A DNA stretch of 64,000 bases from Isochrysis galbana (GCA_018136815.1 CM030940.1:4534166-4598165); one strand, 5' to 3'. Positions 19,120 through 29,582 are shown, counted from the first letter of the stretch. Translations and numbers: made by a program. Notes: generated by a model not told the origin, from the letters alone.

Positions 19120-22100
19120 ATGGCGCGGGCTCTCGCGACGGGCGCGCTGCTGCTGGCTGCTCATGCGGGGCTTGCGCACGGGCGCAGCACGCCAGCGTGC
19201 CAAGCGGCGCGGCAGAACCGGCATAATGCGTGGGAAGTCCTCAATAACCGTACGTGGTGTTACACGCTGCCGCTGCAGGTGTACAGGGAGCAGAGGGAGC
19301 GGCGACGAGCGGGAGGAGGGCAGGGGTGTGGGAGGGAGGGGGGGCAGACTGGAGGAGGAGGGCGGAAGTGTGCGGGAGGGCGAGCAGGGGGAGAAAGGGT
19401 CCGGCTTGTGGGGTGGGAGGGGTTCGGGCGAGGGAGGTTAGGGGTGCTGGTGATGGCAAAGCAGGGGTTGGTGGGTGGGCGGGCAGGGTTGATGGCGGGA
19501 CGGCGGGGGGGGGGGGGGAAGGGGCAAAATTGGGGACTGAGGGAGCAAGCGCGGGGAGACTGAGGCAGGGACTGGTGGTATGCGTGTCTTGCCTACCAGT
19601 AACACCACCCCATGGCACTCTCAGGTCTGCGAGCAGTACTACATCCCAAATCAGGGCCGACTGTCGTTGTGCGGTATACTCACGTCCATCTCCGGCTCGC
19701 ATGCTTGCCACACCACGCAGATAATCGAGAACTGTGTGCCACCGGAGGATCCCAGCGAGGGCCCTCCGCCACTCGATCCATGCGAGCAACTTGAGACCTT
19801 CCGCAAAGACATCGCCGATGCACTGATGGGCGTGCTTTCTTGCACTCGGCTATCTTACAGCCAATGCGATCATTGGTACGCCTACTACGACCACCGCTTC
19901 CACCCGTGCACTTGGATCTGGGAAGAAGACGAGTGCGGTGTGGGGCCGCCAGTTGACTGTATCGACCCACCACCTCCGCGTTCACCACCGCCTCCGCCAA
20001 ATCCACCGTGGCCCCCGTTCATGCCGACGAGCGGACCGCTGCCGCCACCGCTCGCAACGCCAAGCCCCCCGCCCTCCTACCCACCGGGCAAAGCGCCAAC
20101 TATCACTGGCCGGACGCGCTTCATCCAGGCGGAGGGATTCGATCTGCAGATGATTGACGGCGGCTCCTTTCGTTTCATCGGCGCAAACCTTCCCATGCTC
20201 CTCCGCGACGCCGCCCGTGAGGGCGAGGGCCCAGCTGGTAACTACCCGAGCGTCGATGCCGCTTTAGGTCAGTGCGTCGAGCTCGGCATCAGGGTGGTGC
20301 GGACGTGGGCCTTCAACGACGGAGAGTTGGCTTCGAGCTCACCTCCATTGCAATATGACGGGATGCACTTTCAGGAAGAGGTTTTCCGTGCACTAGACTA
20401 CATCGTCTGGCAGGCGGGGCTCCGTGGGCTTCGGCTCATCTTGCCGCTCATCAACTATGGCTCGGGAGGCGGAGGCGTCGAGCAGTATCAAAAGTGGGCG
20501 GCTCGCAACCCGAGCTTGAGGTCCATAATCGACGAGGAGTATGCAGATGGATGGAGCGCAGACAGCAGCGAGTCTGAGTGTCCACTCTTCTACAGCGATA
20601 GGGCGAGCCAGGACCTGTACCGTTTTGCTGCGCACAAGGTGATAACACGGATGAACCACTACTCAAGCCTCAAGTACAATGAGGATGCAACCATTATGAT
20701 GTGGGAGTTGGGCAACGGGCTGCGCTGCCCGGGTCCACGCTTCGCCGGCCGCCCGCTCCAGCGTTGGAACCGCATGATGGCGCCCTACATCAAACGGCTC
20801 GCTCCGAAGCAGCTGATCGGCTCGGGGTCCGATGGCTTTTTCTTGTGCAAGAAGAGTGGCGAGCCGACACCGGGATGCCGAGCGGACGAGGGTTGGCGCA
20901 AAGCGGCCGGGCCTATCCTAGCGGGCTGGATGGACAGTCAAGGCGTTGACTACTGGGGCGAAAGCAACATCCCAGCATTCGACGTGGCCACCTACCAGGC
21001 CCGCCTCGACTCATGGCCGGCGACCATGCTCACCCGGCTTGGAGGCCAGATGACCCGCGACGAACAAACGGGCTTTCTTGACGAGTGGATCACTGCCCAT
21101 GAATTGCGTCAGATCCGGAAGCCCATCTTGCTGCAGGCCTTCGCGCCAGCTGAGTGCAACTGGGCACAGCGGGCATCCGACTGCGTGCGCAACCGGCTAG
21201 GAATTCTTAGCAATGTGATGGCCAACGTTTTGCCTGACCTTGCTGACGGGGGTGTGACCACTAGTAGCGTGATTTGGGCACCGGAGGGTCGTGGAGGACC
21301 TATAGCCCACCCTGACGGCGCGATCGAAGCCTCGATCCGTCAGTACGCCATAGATCTGCTTAACCACCCGCTGATTCGCTCGCCGTTGCCACCGAGACCG
21401 CCTCCATCTCCACCTATCTGGCCTCCACTCGCCCCCCCTCCTAGGCCGCCCTTGCCACCACCCACCGGACCTCCACCAACACAGCCCCTCCCGCCGTGGT
21501 ACGATGCTGAGGCACGGTCGGGTCTTCTGCTCGCGATCACAAGCGGGACGTGCGAGAGCAACGGGCTACACTTCCTCGACGACTCGATTTGCGAGGCATA
21601 CGCCTTGCGCAATCGGAAGCCCTTCCTTCGCATCTCCGAGAGGGGCGAACACCTCGGCTGCAACGAGTGGGCCGAAGTAGTCGAGCACAATGAGGTGGAG
21701 GACTTCACCTCTGATGAGGAGTGCGACGGTGATGGACTGCGTTGCATCTGCTCTACGGTGCATCCTTCTCCACCACCACGGCTTCCTCCGCCCTCACCAC
21801 CGACGCCTCCTCCGCCGCCCACTTTGCCTCCTCCCCCGCGGCCACCCCCTTTACCACCGGTGTCCCTTTCGCCACATGCGCCGAGTGTGATCCATAAGGA
21901 CCGATGGCTGTCGCCGCCTCCGCCGGCCTCACCCCCGCCCACGCCGCTACCGCAGCCATCTCCTCCACCTTCCCCACCTTGGGTGGCGTCCAGCCCCGCG
22001 CCACCACCGAACATCTTATCTAGCTTCGCTCCGGAGGGTACTGCGAGTATTCTAAACGACCCACTCGTCATGGGCTTCATCGCGCTCGCGATGGTGCTTG

Positions 22101-22342
22101 CGGTCAGTATCCTCATCCTCTCGAAGTTGCGAAGGCGGGGTGAGCATGACGCAAGCACCACTGGGCTACTACAGTCTTCGTCGTCAATCTCCGGCTCAAG
22201 ATGTGAGGAGAAGGAGGAGGAGGATGCACTGGAGCTTGGCCCCTCTACAAGTAAGGCGCAGTTCGCCCGCCGTGGCGATTGTCATCAGGGAGCCATCGGA
22301 CACTTCCCGGTCGACTCACGGTGTGGAGTTGAAATCGAGTAG
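19120..22342 (+). CDS. GH5-like (mannanase-like) Pro-rich, membrane-anchored protein; catalytic Glu residues absent
   Basis: Exons 19120-19278 and 19625-22342 (intron GTGTAC...CTCAG, phase 0) give about 958 aa. Order: signal peptide (residues 1-21), a Cys-rich N-terminal domain, a Pro-rich linker (PPPPRSPPPPPNPP), a TIM-barrel region like GH5 endo-beta-mannanases (FRFIGANLPMLL, GIRVVRTWAFND, MMWELGNGLRCP, KPILLQAFAP), a second Pro-rich linker, a small Cys-rich domain (ITSGTCESNGLHFL...CICS) common in algal surface proteins, a third Pro-rich linker, one transmembrane helix (FIALAMVLAVSILIL) and a short cytoplasmic tail. In active GH5 the acid/base and nucleophile are the Glu of NEP and EFG; here those sites read N-G (about residue 417) and Q-A-F (about 557-558), so hydrolase activity is doubtful. 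It is probably a cell-wall or cell-surface polysaccharide-binding protein. Confidence 0.82.
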
Positions 22343-22919
22343 AGGTTTGGAGTGGCCGCGCAGTGCTGCGAGGCCGAGAAATTGCCATGGCGTTGGCGGC
22401 TCGGCGCCTTGGATTTGGGGCGGGGATGGGGGTGGCAACCACAGGGACGTGATATAAGAATAATAATTAATGTTGTATCCTAGCCAACCCCACTAGCTAA
22501 TTGGACACAACTTTTCCGTCCCGGAATCCCGCCATGCCTGACGAGCCAGGTGTCCGAGTGCTACCGGGGGGAGGGGGCACTGCCCCCTCCCCTCGATATT
22601 TGTCGCCTCCCGCCAGTGCACGCACCGACCCTGCGCACCCTAGCATGCCCTCTCCTTGAGTCCACGCTGGGGGAAACCCCTTTTAGGTAAAAACAACGCG
22701 GGGGGGGGGGGGGGGGGGGGGCCTCGTGAAGAGGAGCCCAGAAGCGCTAATCTCTCCTCGCCGAAGCGAGCGGCCGCGGCCGGCCGCTGCCCTTCCCCTT
22801 CCCTCGCTGGTTCTGGTGCCCCTGTCTTCTCTTACCCAAATAGGGCGAGAAGACACGTAAACGCCGAAGGGGAGAGCTGCCACTCCCCCCTCCCCGCTCT
22901 CTTCCCTCTTCCTCCTCTC
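22343..22919. other. Intergenic with a long G-run
   Basis: 3' flank of the GH5-like gene, AT-rich near 22452-22480 (AATAATAATTAATG). A G-run of about 22 lies at 22699-22721. No gene is visible. Confidence 0.4.
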
Positions 22920-23170
22920 TTCCCTGCGGTCCTGGCAATGGCGCGCGCCTGCGGCCCCTCTTTAGGTCCCCAGAAGGCCTGCAACGGGCCTGGGAGCACA
23001 GCTCAGGGGGCAGGTGAGGCTGGGGCATGCGGCCCTGGCTCCTCCTGCCTCTCCCTCGTTGGCTCTCGCGCCCCTGCCGGTCGACTGGAGCTGGCTGGGG
23101 GGTCCTGATCTGGGGGGGCCAGGGGGAGGAGGGGTTGGTCAGAGCGACAAGCTGGCCAGCACCTTGAAAA
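22920..23170 (+). repeat. GC-rich dispersed repeat G, diverged copy
   Basis: Shares blocks with 29035-29456 and 29583-30003: ATGGCGCGC, then CAGCTCAGGGGGCAG, then CTGCCTCTCCCTCG, then GGTTGG. It is non-coding, diverged and lacks the palindromic terminus seen in the other copies. Confidence 0.5.
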
Positions 23171-23409
23171 GGCCCTTTTTTCGCACGGCGGTCCTTGCTG
23201 GCGTTGGCGACTATGATCATACTTGACACTTTGTGGATTCGACGTACGCACGTTCGCACGACCGAAAAAAATCTTTACCCCCGGCCACCTGTGGCAAGTT
23301 TGATTTGCATGCCACACCACACGCCCACACCGTGCCAATCACAAGATTCTCCAATGCTCCCGGGCGTGAGATATTATCATTGAAACACACTTGTTGTGGC
23401 AACAATCCG

Positions 23410-24295
23410 TCAAATTGGGATGAAGTGGGCTGTGTTCAGTATCCCTAGGAAGAGCAAGAAGACAATTGGCAAGGAGAGTGCGCCCCAAATCGGCCAAAAT
23501 GCACCACAGAAACAAAGTAACGACAGGGCCGCGCAGACAGTCGCAATGGGGATGGCACGAGGCGAGTATTCCTCCCATTCAATCTCAATCTTCTCGACAT
23601 ACCTGAGCAGCGGAGGTGGGTGAGGCGTGATCGCAAGCGCAGCTAGTCATCTAGCGTGGAGCTACACCAGCAGTCAGTACCATGGCCGCGTTCGCCGCAC
23701 AGGGCTACTACTGCATCCTAACATACTTGAGCCACACTATCAAGTACACAGCGACGCAACACCAACCACCAAAGCATGCGAGACCCATGTTGAATAAGAA
23801 CCCGTTCATTGCGCGCTCAGGCTTGCCAGGAAGGGTTCCACTTAAGATAACTTCAGGGAGCTGTAGAAACAAGGACAGTGCAATTCCGCATAGAATCCAC
23901 AGCAGTGCAAGCAACTTTCTCCTGATGATGGCAAGCAAGGGTGCTGAGGCTGTGTGGTGAGCAATCGGCCAGGGTTGGGTCCTCAGCGTGTGGCGTGTGC
24001 AGACCCTCGTCAGGTCGAGGCATCCGGTTTCGTGGAGAGTATGAGAGCCCACCCTCCCAGGAGCAAGCGGGAGGCCAGAGAGAATGAGAGGGAGGAGGGA
24101 GGGCGATGTGCCCAAGCGAGTGAAGCACGTGCGTTTGTGGGGAGCTCGTCCGACGCACCAGATGTACTCAAGCCACTGCTGGCCAGTAGACACCTCCTCC
24201 TCCTCCTGCGCCCCGTTATCTACCGCGTCTTTGAGCGGGGTGAGCTCCACCTGCTTGTACTTGCGGCTCCGCACGGCTGTGCGCGCCGCCTTCAT
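23410..24295 (-). CDS. TMEM128-like small membrane protein (3 exons)
   Basis: Minus-strand exons 24295-24159, 23921-23727 and 23602-23410 splice in frame (donors GTGCGT and GTATGT; acceptors CATCAG and GCTCAG) to 174 aa. Human TMEM128 is about 165 aa. Features: a charged N terminus with an EEEE run, a first hydrophobic pair (KLLALLWILCGIALSLFL and FNMGLACFGGWCCVAVYLIVWL), then the family-like segment EWEEYSPRAIPIATVCA followed by two more hydrophobic helices (SLLCFCGAFWPIWG, LPIVFLLFLGIL). Four transmembrane helices and the Y-P-IPI-T pattern fit the TMEM128 family, an ER membrane protein of unknown function. It is convergent with the GH5-like gene. Confidence 0.75.
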
Positions 24296-24336
24296 GCTGG
24301 CGTCGCGTAGAGCTCTACACGTGCGTGCAGGGTTTC

Positions 24337-24413
24337 CGTCAGAGTTTTATTGTTGTGCTAGTATAACCTTAGTGCTGCGGGACCGTAGCCCCTCGACGGC
24401 AACGGAGCCCCTC
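24337..24413 (-). promoter_or_regulatory. Candidate promoter element upstream of the TMEM128-like gene
   Basis: Reading minus, GGCTCCGTTGCCG, then GCAGCACTAAGGTTATACTAGC, then AAAACTCTGACGG ends 42 bp before the ATG. It is the counterpart of 19025-19100. Spacing between blocks is conserved within a few bases although the intervening bases are not. Confidence 0.45.
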
Positions 24414-24419
24414 CCCCGC

Positions 24420-25100
24420 GATGGGGGTGTGCGCGGTTGGCGCATGGCTCGTCCGGTGTACGTGGCTAGGAATGCTAGCTAACAAGATGTCATACGACGC
24501 TATAAGTTCTATCGTGGTACCCCCGCCGAGAGGTCACCGCAATCTCCATGACACCAGCGCGCGCGTCGACGCTCAAGGGTGCAACACATCATCGAATGGA
24601 CTCGACGAATTCGATGAAAATCTTTCCTTCGACTGTGTGGCTGCCGAGTGCGCCACACATTCCCACAACTGGTGGGACCTGGACAATATGGTCAGTCTAC
24701 ACAAATTTTTCAGTGGTGGCCGATGCCATCCAGATCCGCAAGCATTCACCAGTTCAAGGGTGGGAGCAAAATAAACAAGTCGGAATTCCTGAACTCATGG
24801 GAGCGCGTAGTGCAGTATAAAAAAATCTTCTTAAAATTCCCCGCTACATGTGCGGCGTGAGGCAGTGTGCTAGTGGACCTCCCTACTACCCGACCTTTAC
24901 CCCTAACAACCCCCTCCCCCTTCCCCGGTTCCCTCTTTAGTGGAGAAGCCGGTTCCGGGGAGGCCGCGCGCGCTGCTACGGCCGGGAGTTGGAGAGAAGG
25001 GGGTGGGAGATTATGATTTTCCTTTCGTTCTGGCTCGTCATGTATCTACTTTCGTGTGCCTCCTGTTATCTCTTTTGCTGACAATAGAAATCCCTTACCT
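24420..25100. other. Intergenic, no gene recognised
   Basis: Several short plus frames overlap here (24421-24774, 24548-24820) without domains. The block GGTACCCCCGCCGAGAGG near 24516 also occurs, inverted or direct, near 9576. Confidence 0.3.
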
Positions 25101-25117
25101 TTAAAAAGGTAGCTGTC

Positions 25118-26332
25118 TCAAGTGATGTTCCGCATATCAAGACCTCCCGCCGCCTGTTGGAGATCTTCCGATATTTCTAGGTTGAAGTCTTTGTCCACCG
25201 TGTAAAGAGGGCTTATCATTTTCTTAATATGTTTGTTGCTCGGGGCATGTAGTCCCATATTCTCTCTTTGTTTTTTCAGCCTCTGGAAGAAACCTATTTT
25301 CGCCGTTACTAAGAGGTGGTATCTCGCAAGAATTGCTCTTAATATAGACCTAACGGATCTACCATCCGCATTGCCATACTGAATATTGTAGAAGTCCGTT
25401 AGGATATACCTCCATGCCAGGATACCTAAGTATCCCGAGGAGGGATGCGGCCTGTCCACCTGATAGCAGAAAAGACGCTGGGCTGTTTCGGATCCCGGCC
25501 TGAGACTAATTCCCAGAAGTCCTTCTATGAATTCAAAGATGGGCTCCGTCGCGCTACACGTGGCTAGATGAGTGGAACTCTCGGGGGCTATGCCGCAGAA
25601 ACGGCATGTCGGATCGCCAGCGAAACGGTTCGCCGTCGCTATCCTCCGATGTAGGACGTGTTTGAAGTGTAAATAAGAGTCTCTAGGTGTTAGGAAGTTA
25701 TATTTATATAGTTGCGATACTTGTTTCCACTTACCCGAAAGGGTCGGCAATCTCTTCTCCCATCTTAGCGTGGATTTTTGGATCTTCGTTTTCTTCAAAG
25801 CGAGGAACGCTTTCGTCAGGGCCTTGACACTTACATCTTCTAGGGTTTTATGCGTGCAGTTGAAATCGCCCGCTAATATGGTGTGAGAGAGTATTTCCGG
25901 CGTCGCGTGTAGCGTGTTGATTTCGTTCTTACGTTTATTAGGTTGCGCACTTAGATATATTGAGGCGAAAGATACCGTTTCCGATCCGATTTTAGCTTTA
26001 ACCACAACCAATCTCCCCGGGATAACTACCGACCAAGAGTCTACTACTACGTCGCTTCTGTCCTTTCTAATGGCCACCGCCACTCCACATCCGGGGTCGC
26101 CCCTTGATGCGGGAGATTGGAACCAGTCCCAACCCAGGGACCGGGCCAAATTGCGCACCCTTAGGTGCCAACCATCATTGTAATGATGCAGTTCTTGTGC
26201 GTAAAGAATGTGGATTCCTCCTAGCCTCGCTTGCGCTAAGGTGGAGGCTAGTTTGTGTTTTGCTCCGTTCAAATTGTATGTTGCAATCTTAATTTCATTA
26301 TTATTCACCATGGCGGTATAGGCAACTGACAC
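25118..26332 (-). CDS. LINE ORF2 derivative: endonuclease fused to C-terminal tail, RT absent
   Basis: 404 aa. Residues about 12-190 are an APE-like endonuclease/exonuclease/phosphatase fold: IKIATYNLNGAK (catalytic Asn), a Glu in YAQELHH, and LAGDFNCTH (Asp/Asn pair); these nick target DNA for target-primed reverse transcription. Residues about 195-404 correspond to the distal ORF2 tail (FKHVLHRRIATANRFAGD, CRFCG...STHLATC zinc-knuckle-like motif). The whole RT palm and thumb of a normal ORF2 are missing, without loss of frame. It may be a non-autonomous passenger or simply a deletion. The final His of the endonuclease signature (SDH) is not obvious, so the endonuclease itself may be cut short. 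Confidence 0.8.
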   Translation of the reverse strand: MSVAYTAMVNNNEIKIATYNLNGAKHKLASTLAQARLGGIHILYAQELHHYNDGWHLRVRNLARSLGWDWFQSPASRGDPGCGVAVAIRKDRSDVVVDSWSVVIPGRLVVVKAKIGSETVSFASIYLSAQPNKRKNEINTLHATPEILSHTILAGDFNCTHKTLEDVSVKALTKAFLALKKTKIQKSTLRWEKRLPTLSGKWKQVSQLYKYNFLTPRDSYLHFKHVLHRRIATANRFAGDPTCRFCGIAPESSTHLATCSATEPIFEFIEGLLGISLRPGSETAQRLFCYQVDRPHPSSGYLGILAWRYILTDFYNIQYGNADGRSVRSILRAILARYHLLVTAKIGFFQRLKKQRENMGLHAPSNKHIKKMISPLYTVDKDFNLEISEDLQQAAGGLDMRNIT

Positions 26333-27953
26333 CGTTTACACAGTACCCGGGGTATGCTTTGTTAGGTTTGAGATTGCATTTTACCATACAAATTTGCTTG
26401 CCCGTCTTGGGATCTTTCGTCCAACATCCCGGGATGTCGTGGCTAGATGAGCATTGAACGATTTGCCGGCCTTTCAGGCGGTTGTTCTTGCATTCGCCCG
26501 CCATGAATCGACGGCACGGTGCCGCCGCCTCGAGTCCCATCATAGCTCGAAAATCCATGGCGTCGCTGGCTGCACGTTGCTTCTTGCGTTGTTCCGCTTT
26601 CGCCTTGTCTTGCTCGCAAGTACATTGGCGAAAGCTCACTTGGCTTTTGCGTAGAAATGATACAGCCCACGGCTTGTCGTAGCCCTTGCATCCTCCTGGG
26701 GCGCCGTGAATAGCGATCTCACCCTCTGGGGTTACACATTCCACTGAGGAGCGGACCGCGTAGTCAAGATTGAAGTTATCCCCGTCGTCGAGTGTCACAA
26801 GAATGTTCCTAGGAAAGCGGTGTCCTAGGGCCGATGTGTCCGTGTAGACATAAAAATGCCATATCGGGCGCTTACCCGATTCTACTTTGGTGATCCCCTC
26901 CAGGGTGGTTTTGGCGCGTTGTTGGTTGCCCCTAAGTACATGGAAGCCCTCACGCTCTAGCGCGCTAGCTAGGTGGCGTGTCTTGGTTTTGTACGCTTTG
27001 ATCGGGTCAAAGATGCGAAAGACGATGTATGTGGCTACCTCCTTTAGAGAGGACCGGATCGCGCTAGACTTGCGGGGAGCCGAGTCGGCTAGCGCCCCAT
27101 AGGTGATCGCAAATTCGTGGGGGATGCCCGAAAGGGTAGCTTGGAGTTTGTCGCCGTATGCGGCTTTGAATTGGTCGTGTGCGTCGTCATCGACGTAAAA
27201 AATCCAAGGGCCTTTGCGGCCTTTGTCCATTCCATCTGGGGTGGCATCCAAGCCTTCCAGCTTGGAGAGAAGGTATTTCATGTAGGTTGCTACGTCCTCG
27301 CTTTTGATGTCTTTTTTGTCCTCAGCTAGTTGAGCTAGCTGAATGAAGAACGGAGTGTCGTCCGGTTCCTCCTCATCATCATGAGGGGGAGAGGCGAATT
27401 GTGTGGCATTGTTTTGGATCGGCTTTGGGTCCGACTGTGGGTCCGCTCGCTTGCGCGAGGGCGGCTGGGGCTGTTTGATGGGTTGAGGTGGGGCCTTCAG
27501 TGCTTCTTGTGGGTGCTTTCCTTTGGGGCCGGCCGCCTCAGCGTACGACTTTTGGTTGTTGTTCAGAAATGGGTTGGAAGCCGAAAAGGCCCCTGTGAGT
27601 GTTTGTTGTGTGAAGTGCCCGCCCACGAGGGGTGCACTGTTGGTAGGAGTTGCCACCATGGGGGTGGCAGCAGAGCTGCCACCACCCAAGGGGAGTCCTT
27701 GTTGCTGTGGAGGTCCGGTGGGCAGAAGAGGCAGAGCCAATTGCTGGTTTTGCTGGTCTGCAGGGAACAGGATTCTTCCTGTCCCCTGCTTCTGTGGATG
27801 GAGGGGAGGCGAGGGCGGGCAGATCATGTCAACGTCTGTGTCAGTCAGGGGGGCGGCCTGCGAGCGCTTCGGCTCCGGCGGCTTGGGGCGGCCCCGGTGG
27901 GGCGTCGTGGCGGCGGGGGGCTGGGAGGTGGGAGCGGTCGGCGCGCGCTCCAT
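26301..27953 (-). CDS. LINE ORF1 protein
   Basis: 550 aa beginning MERAPTAPTSQPPAATTPHR. The N-terminal 190 residues are Pro/Gln-rich and disordered. The middle contains FFIQLAQLAEDKKDIKSEDVATYMKYLLSKLEG and GPWIFYVDDDAHDQF, also found in the ORF1 remnant at 60040-60840, and a globular region (IVFRIFDPIKAY, GHRFPRNILVTLDDGD). The C terminus is Cys/His-rich (CRRFMAGECKNN, CSSSHDIPGCW, CMVKCN, YCVNGVSCLYRH), consistent with CCCH-type nucleic-acid-binding fingers. Its probable role is binding element RNA. Its stop overlaps the ORF2 start by about 32 bp. Confidence 0.75.
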   Translation of the reverse strand: MERAPTAPTSQPPAATTPHRGRPKPPEPKRSQAAPLTDTDVDMICPPSPPLHPQKQGTGRILFPADQQNQQLALPLLPTGPPQQQGLPLGGGSSAATPMVATPTNSAPLVGGHFTQQTLTGAFSASNPFLNNNQKSYAEAAGPKGKHPQEALKAPPQPIKQPQPPSRKRADPQSDPKPIQNNATQFASPPHDDEEEPDDTPFFIQLAQLAEDKKDIKSEDVATYMKYLLSKLEGLDATPDGMDKGRKGPWIFYVDDDAHDQFKAAYGDKLQATLSGIPHEFAITYGALADSAPRKSSAIRSSLKEVATYIVFRIFDPIKAYKTKTRHLASALEREGFHVLRGNQQRAKTTLEGITKVESGKRPIWHFYVYTDTSALGHRFPRNILVTLDDGDNFNLDYAVRSSVECVTPEGEIAIHGAPGGCKGYDKPWAVSFLRKSQVSFRQCTCEQDKAKAEQRKKQRAASDAMDFRAMMGLEAAAPCRRFMAGECKNNRLKGRQIVQCSSSHDIPGCWTKDPKTGKQICMVKCNLKPNKAYPGYCVNGVSCLYRHGE

Positions 27954-28116
27954 CGCTGAAACTATAACAATAGTTTTTCAGCGCGTAGTGCAGTATACCT
28001 CGAGCCTCCTGGACGAAGCGAGGGAGACCCCGCCGCCCGACCCGGCCCCCACATCGGCACGACCGAAGGCACCAAGCGACACAACATCGATGGAAAAGCA
28101 ACGAAGCAACACCTAG

Positions 28117-28329
28117 ATGGAGAAACCAGGGTTCAGGGTTTCCGACAATGATACCTACATAACTAGGATGAATAATACTTGGGCATATACAAACACTAAC
28201 TATCTAGGCGAAATTACAGACACCACCGATGTAGCAAAACCGGGCGAAGAAAGACACTACCACACCCCCGCCAAATGGGAAGATGGGCTAAAAGGCCCAA
28301 AACACCTAGCAAGGCTAGGGCTGGGTTAA
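28117..28329 (+). pseudogene. LINE ORF2 fragment
   Basis: The plus-strand frame contains NTWAYTNTNYLGEI and TPAKWEDGLKGPKHL, matching WYEAELSYLGTPI and PPAKWGDGFKSNKRL of the ORF2 copy at 57087. It lies immediately upstream (on the opposite strand) of the LINE 5' end at 27975 and is truncated on both sides. Confidence 0.6.
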
Positions 28330-28465
28330 GCCCGTTAACAAGTTAATACCATTAATACCCAGTAATGGACAACATCTGACCTGTAAACACCCAGCCAAAA
28401 ACTAAACCTGTTAATGTTCTGAGTTTGGGCCCTTTGAGAAACTCAAAATTGCCCGTTATTGTACC
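28330..28465. other. AT-rich spacer
   Basis: Contains GTTAACAAGTTAATACCATTAATACC, similar to GTTAACAAGCCAATACCGTTAACACC at 53660-53690. There is no gene. Confidence 0.4.
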
Positions 28466-28620
28466 ATTAATAATGGGCATTTGTGGGAGGGGCTCAAGTT
28501 GTCCGAGTACCGCTTCACCGTCGAACACAAACCAGGTGCCAATCACAAAGATGCGGATGGCGTGTCACGCTTGGTGGCGGCAGACGACGAGACGTCGGAG
28601 ACGTCCGCTCCTAAGCAGGG
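28466..28620 (+). pseudogene. Ty3/gypsy RNase H C-terminal fragment
   Basis: LKLSEYRFTVEHKPGANHKDADGVSRLVA matches LKLAEYRFDVVHKPGVTHWDADGLSRLVA of the pol ORF at 45216 and contains the terminal RNase H/connection motif (HKPG...N-x-DA-D-LSR) of Ty3/gypsy pol. It runs straight into LTR-like sequence, showing an internal deletion that removed integrase. Confidence 0.85.
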
Positions 28621-28639
28621 GCTTGTTCGGAGCTTTCCG

Positions 28640-28955
28640 CTCTCCGTTTGTCGCATCCGCGATCGACCTTTTTGTTTTAGAAGTTGTTTGCGTTTCTATG
28701 TTCCCTCCTTGCAGGCTAGCCACGAGTCACCGTCGCAGGGTCCTACATTCGCCCATTCGCCCTTGTTGCCCTCGCCTCCTTTGTCGCCTCCTTTGTCGCC
28801 TGCTTGCCCCTCACCTGGCTTACCTCCTTGCGTGCTCCTCGCGTTTTTAGGCTAGGTCGCGCGTTCAGGTATCGCCGGGGCAAGGAACCGCCCCTTATTG
28901 TGTGACCCTGATTCCCCCTCAGGTGTTGGCCGTTGGACTATATCGTGGCCCTGTA
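28640..28955 (+). repeat. Family-2 LTR-like repeat, copy 1
   Basis: About 315 bp is about 85-90% identical to 32707-33016: CGCATCCGCGATCGACC, CACGAGTCACCGTCGCAGG, TTGTCGCCTGCTTGCCCCTC and GCTGGCCGTTGGA-TATAT. The join to an RNase H remnant here and to a leader/gag start at 32707 supports assignment as an LTR. Confidence 0.7.
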
Positions 28956-29034
28956 AACAGGTGCGGGACTTACATATTTTTCGGTGAGCGGAGCCCTCGC
29001 TCCGCCCACCCCCTTCTCCGCGCTCTCTCTCCCC

Positions 29035-29456
29035 TCTCCTGCAGGCACGCGCGATGGCGCGCCTGCGACAGGCCTGCAGCTGCCTCTGGCGACCCCTGGA
29101 GGCACCTGGAGGCCAGCTCAGGGGGCAGAGGAGGCTGGGGCTGGGCCTTGCCCCTGGCCTCCCCTGCCTCTCCCTCGCTGGCGCCCCTGGGCCTCAGGGG
29201 CCCCCACTCTGCACCTGTCTGCCTGTCGAACAGGGGGGAGGGGGGGTTGGAGCGATGGGCTGGCCACGAGGGGCCAGGACGAGCGAACCAGGCGTGCCTG
29301 TCAGTGGGAGAGTGGGTCAGCAGGGCAGTGGGCTCCTGGCAAGCCATCAGGCGTGCCAGGAGCATGGATGGTTCCTCCCCCATGGCAGGGGAGGAGTGGA
29401 GAGTGGAGAGAGGGGGGGGCTCGTGCCCCCCCATGGGCGAACTAAGTATAAACTAA
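29035..29456 (+). repeat. GC-rich dispersed repeat G, copy 2
   Basis: About 420 bp begins near GCAGGCACGCGCGATGGCG and ends with GGGCTCGTGCCCCCCC and a palindrome AACTAAGTATAAACTAAGTT. It is closely similar to 29583-30003 and, in reverse, to 53366-53560. It is non-coding on both strands despite open frames created by composition, and is probably a non-autonomous element. Confidence 0.7.
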
Positions 29457-29462
29457 GTTGAC

Positions 29463-29581
29463 ATGTCGACAAAAATAGCACAGTGTCGAAAAAAATAGAC
29501 GGTAGATGTGTATAATAAATAACCATGGACATTTGATAGCTCAACTCGACTGATGTCCCACAATTGACGGAACGACACCTT
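29463..29581 (+). repeat. TATA-containing dispersed repeat, copy 3
   Basis: Lies exactly between two copies of repeat G. TATAATAAATA replaces TATAAATA; the downstream core GACTGATGTCCCAC is unchanged. Confidence 0.6.
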
Positions 29582-29582
29582 C

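Larger units (their letters stand above)
25118..27975 (-). mobile_element. LINE element copy with intact ORF1 and internally deleted ORF2
   Basis: Two overlapping minus-strand frames (ORF1 27953-26301, ORF2 26332-25118) preceded by a conserved hairpin AACTATTGTTATAGTTT 7 bp before the ORF1 ATG. The arrangement (ORF1 then endonuclease-first ORF2) is that of an APE-type LINE. ORF2 lacks the reverse transcriptase. The 3' end lies near 25100 in an AAAGGTA-rich stretch, different from the 3' end of the 57087 copy, so at least two subfamilies exist. Confidence 0.8.

Noticed and set aside
24421-24820. Overlapping short frames upstream of the TMEM128-like gene
   Set aside because: No domain, no splice support and no similarity to anything else in the window.
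27381-28116. Plus-strand Gly/Arg-rich frames
   Set aside because: They are antisense to the well-supported LINE ORF1.
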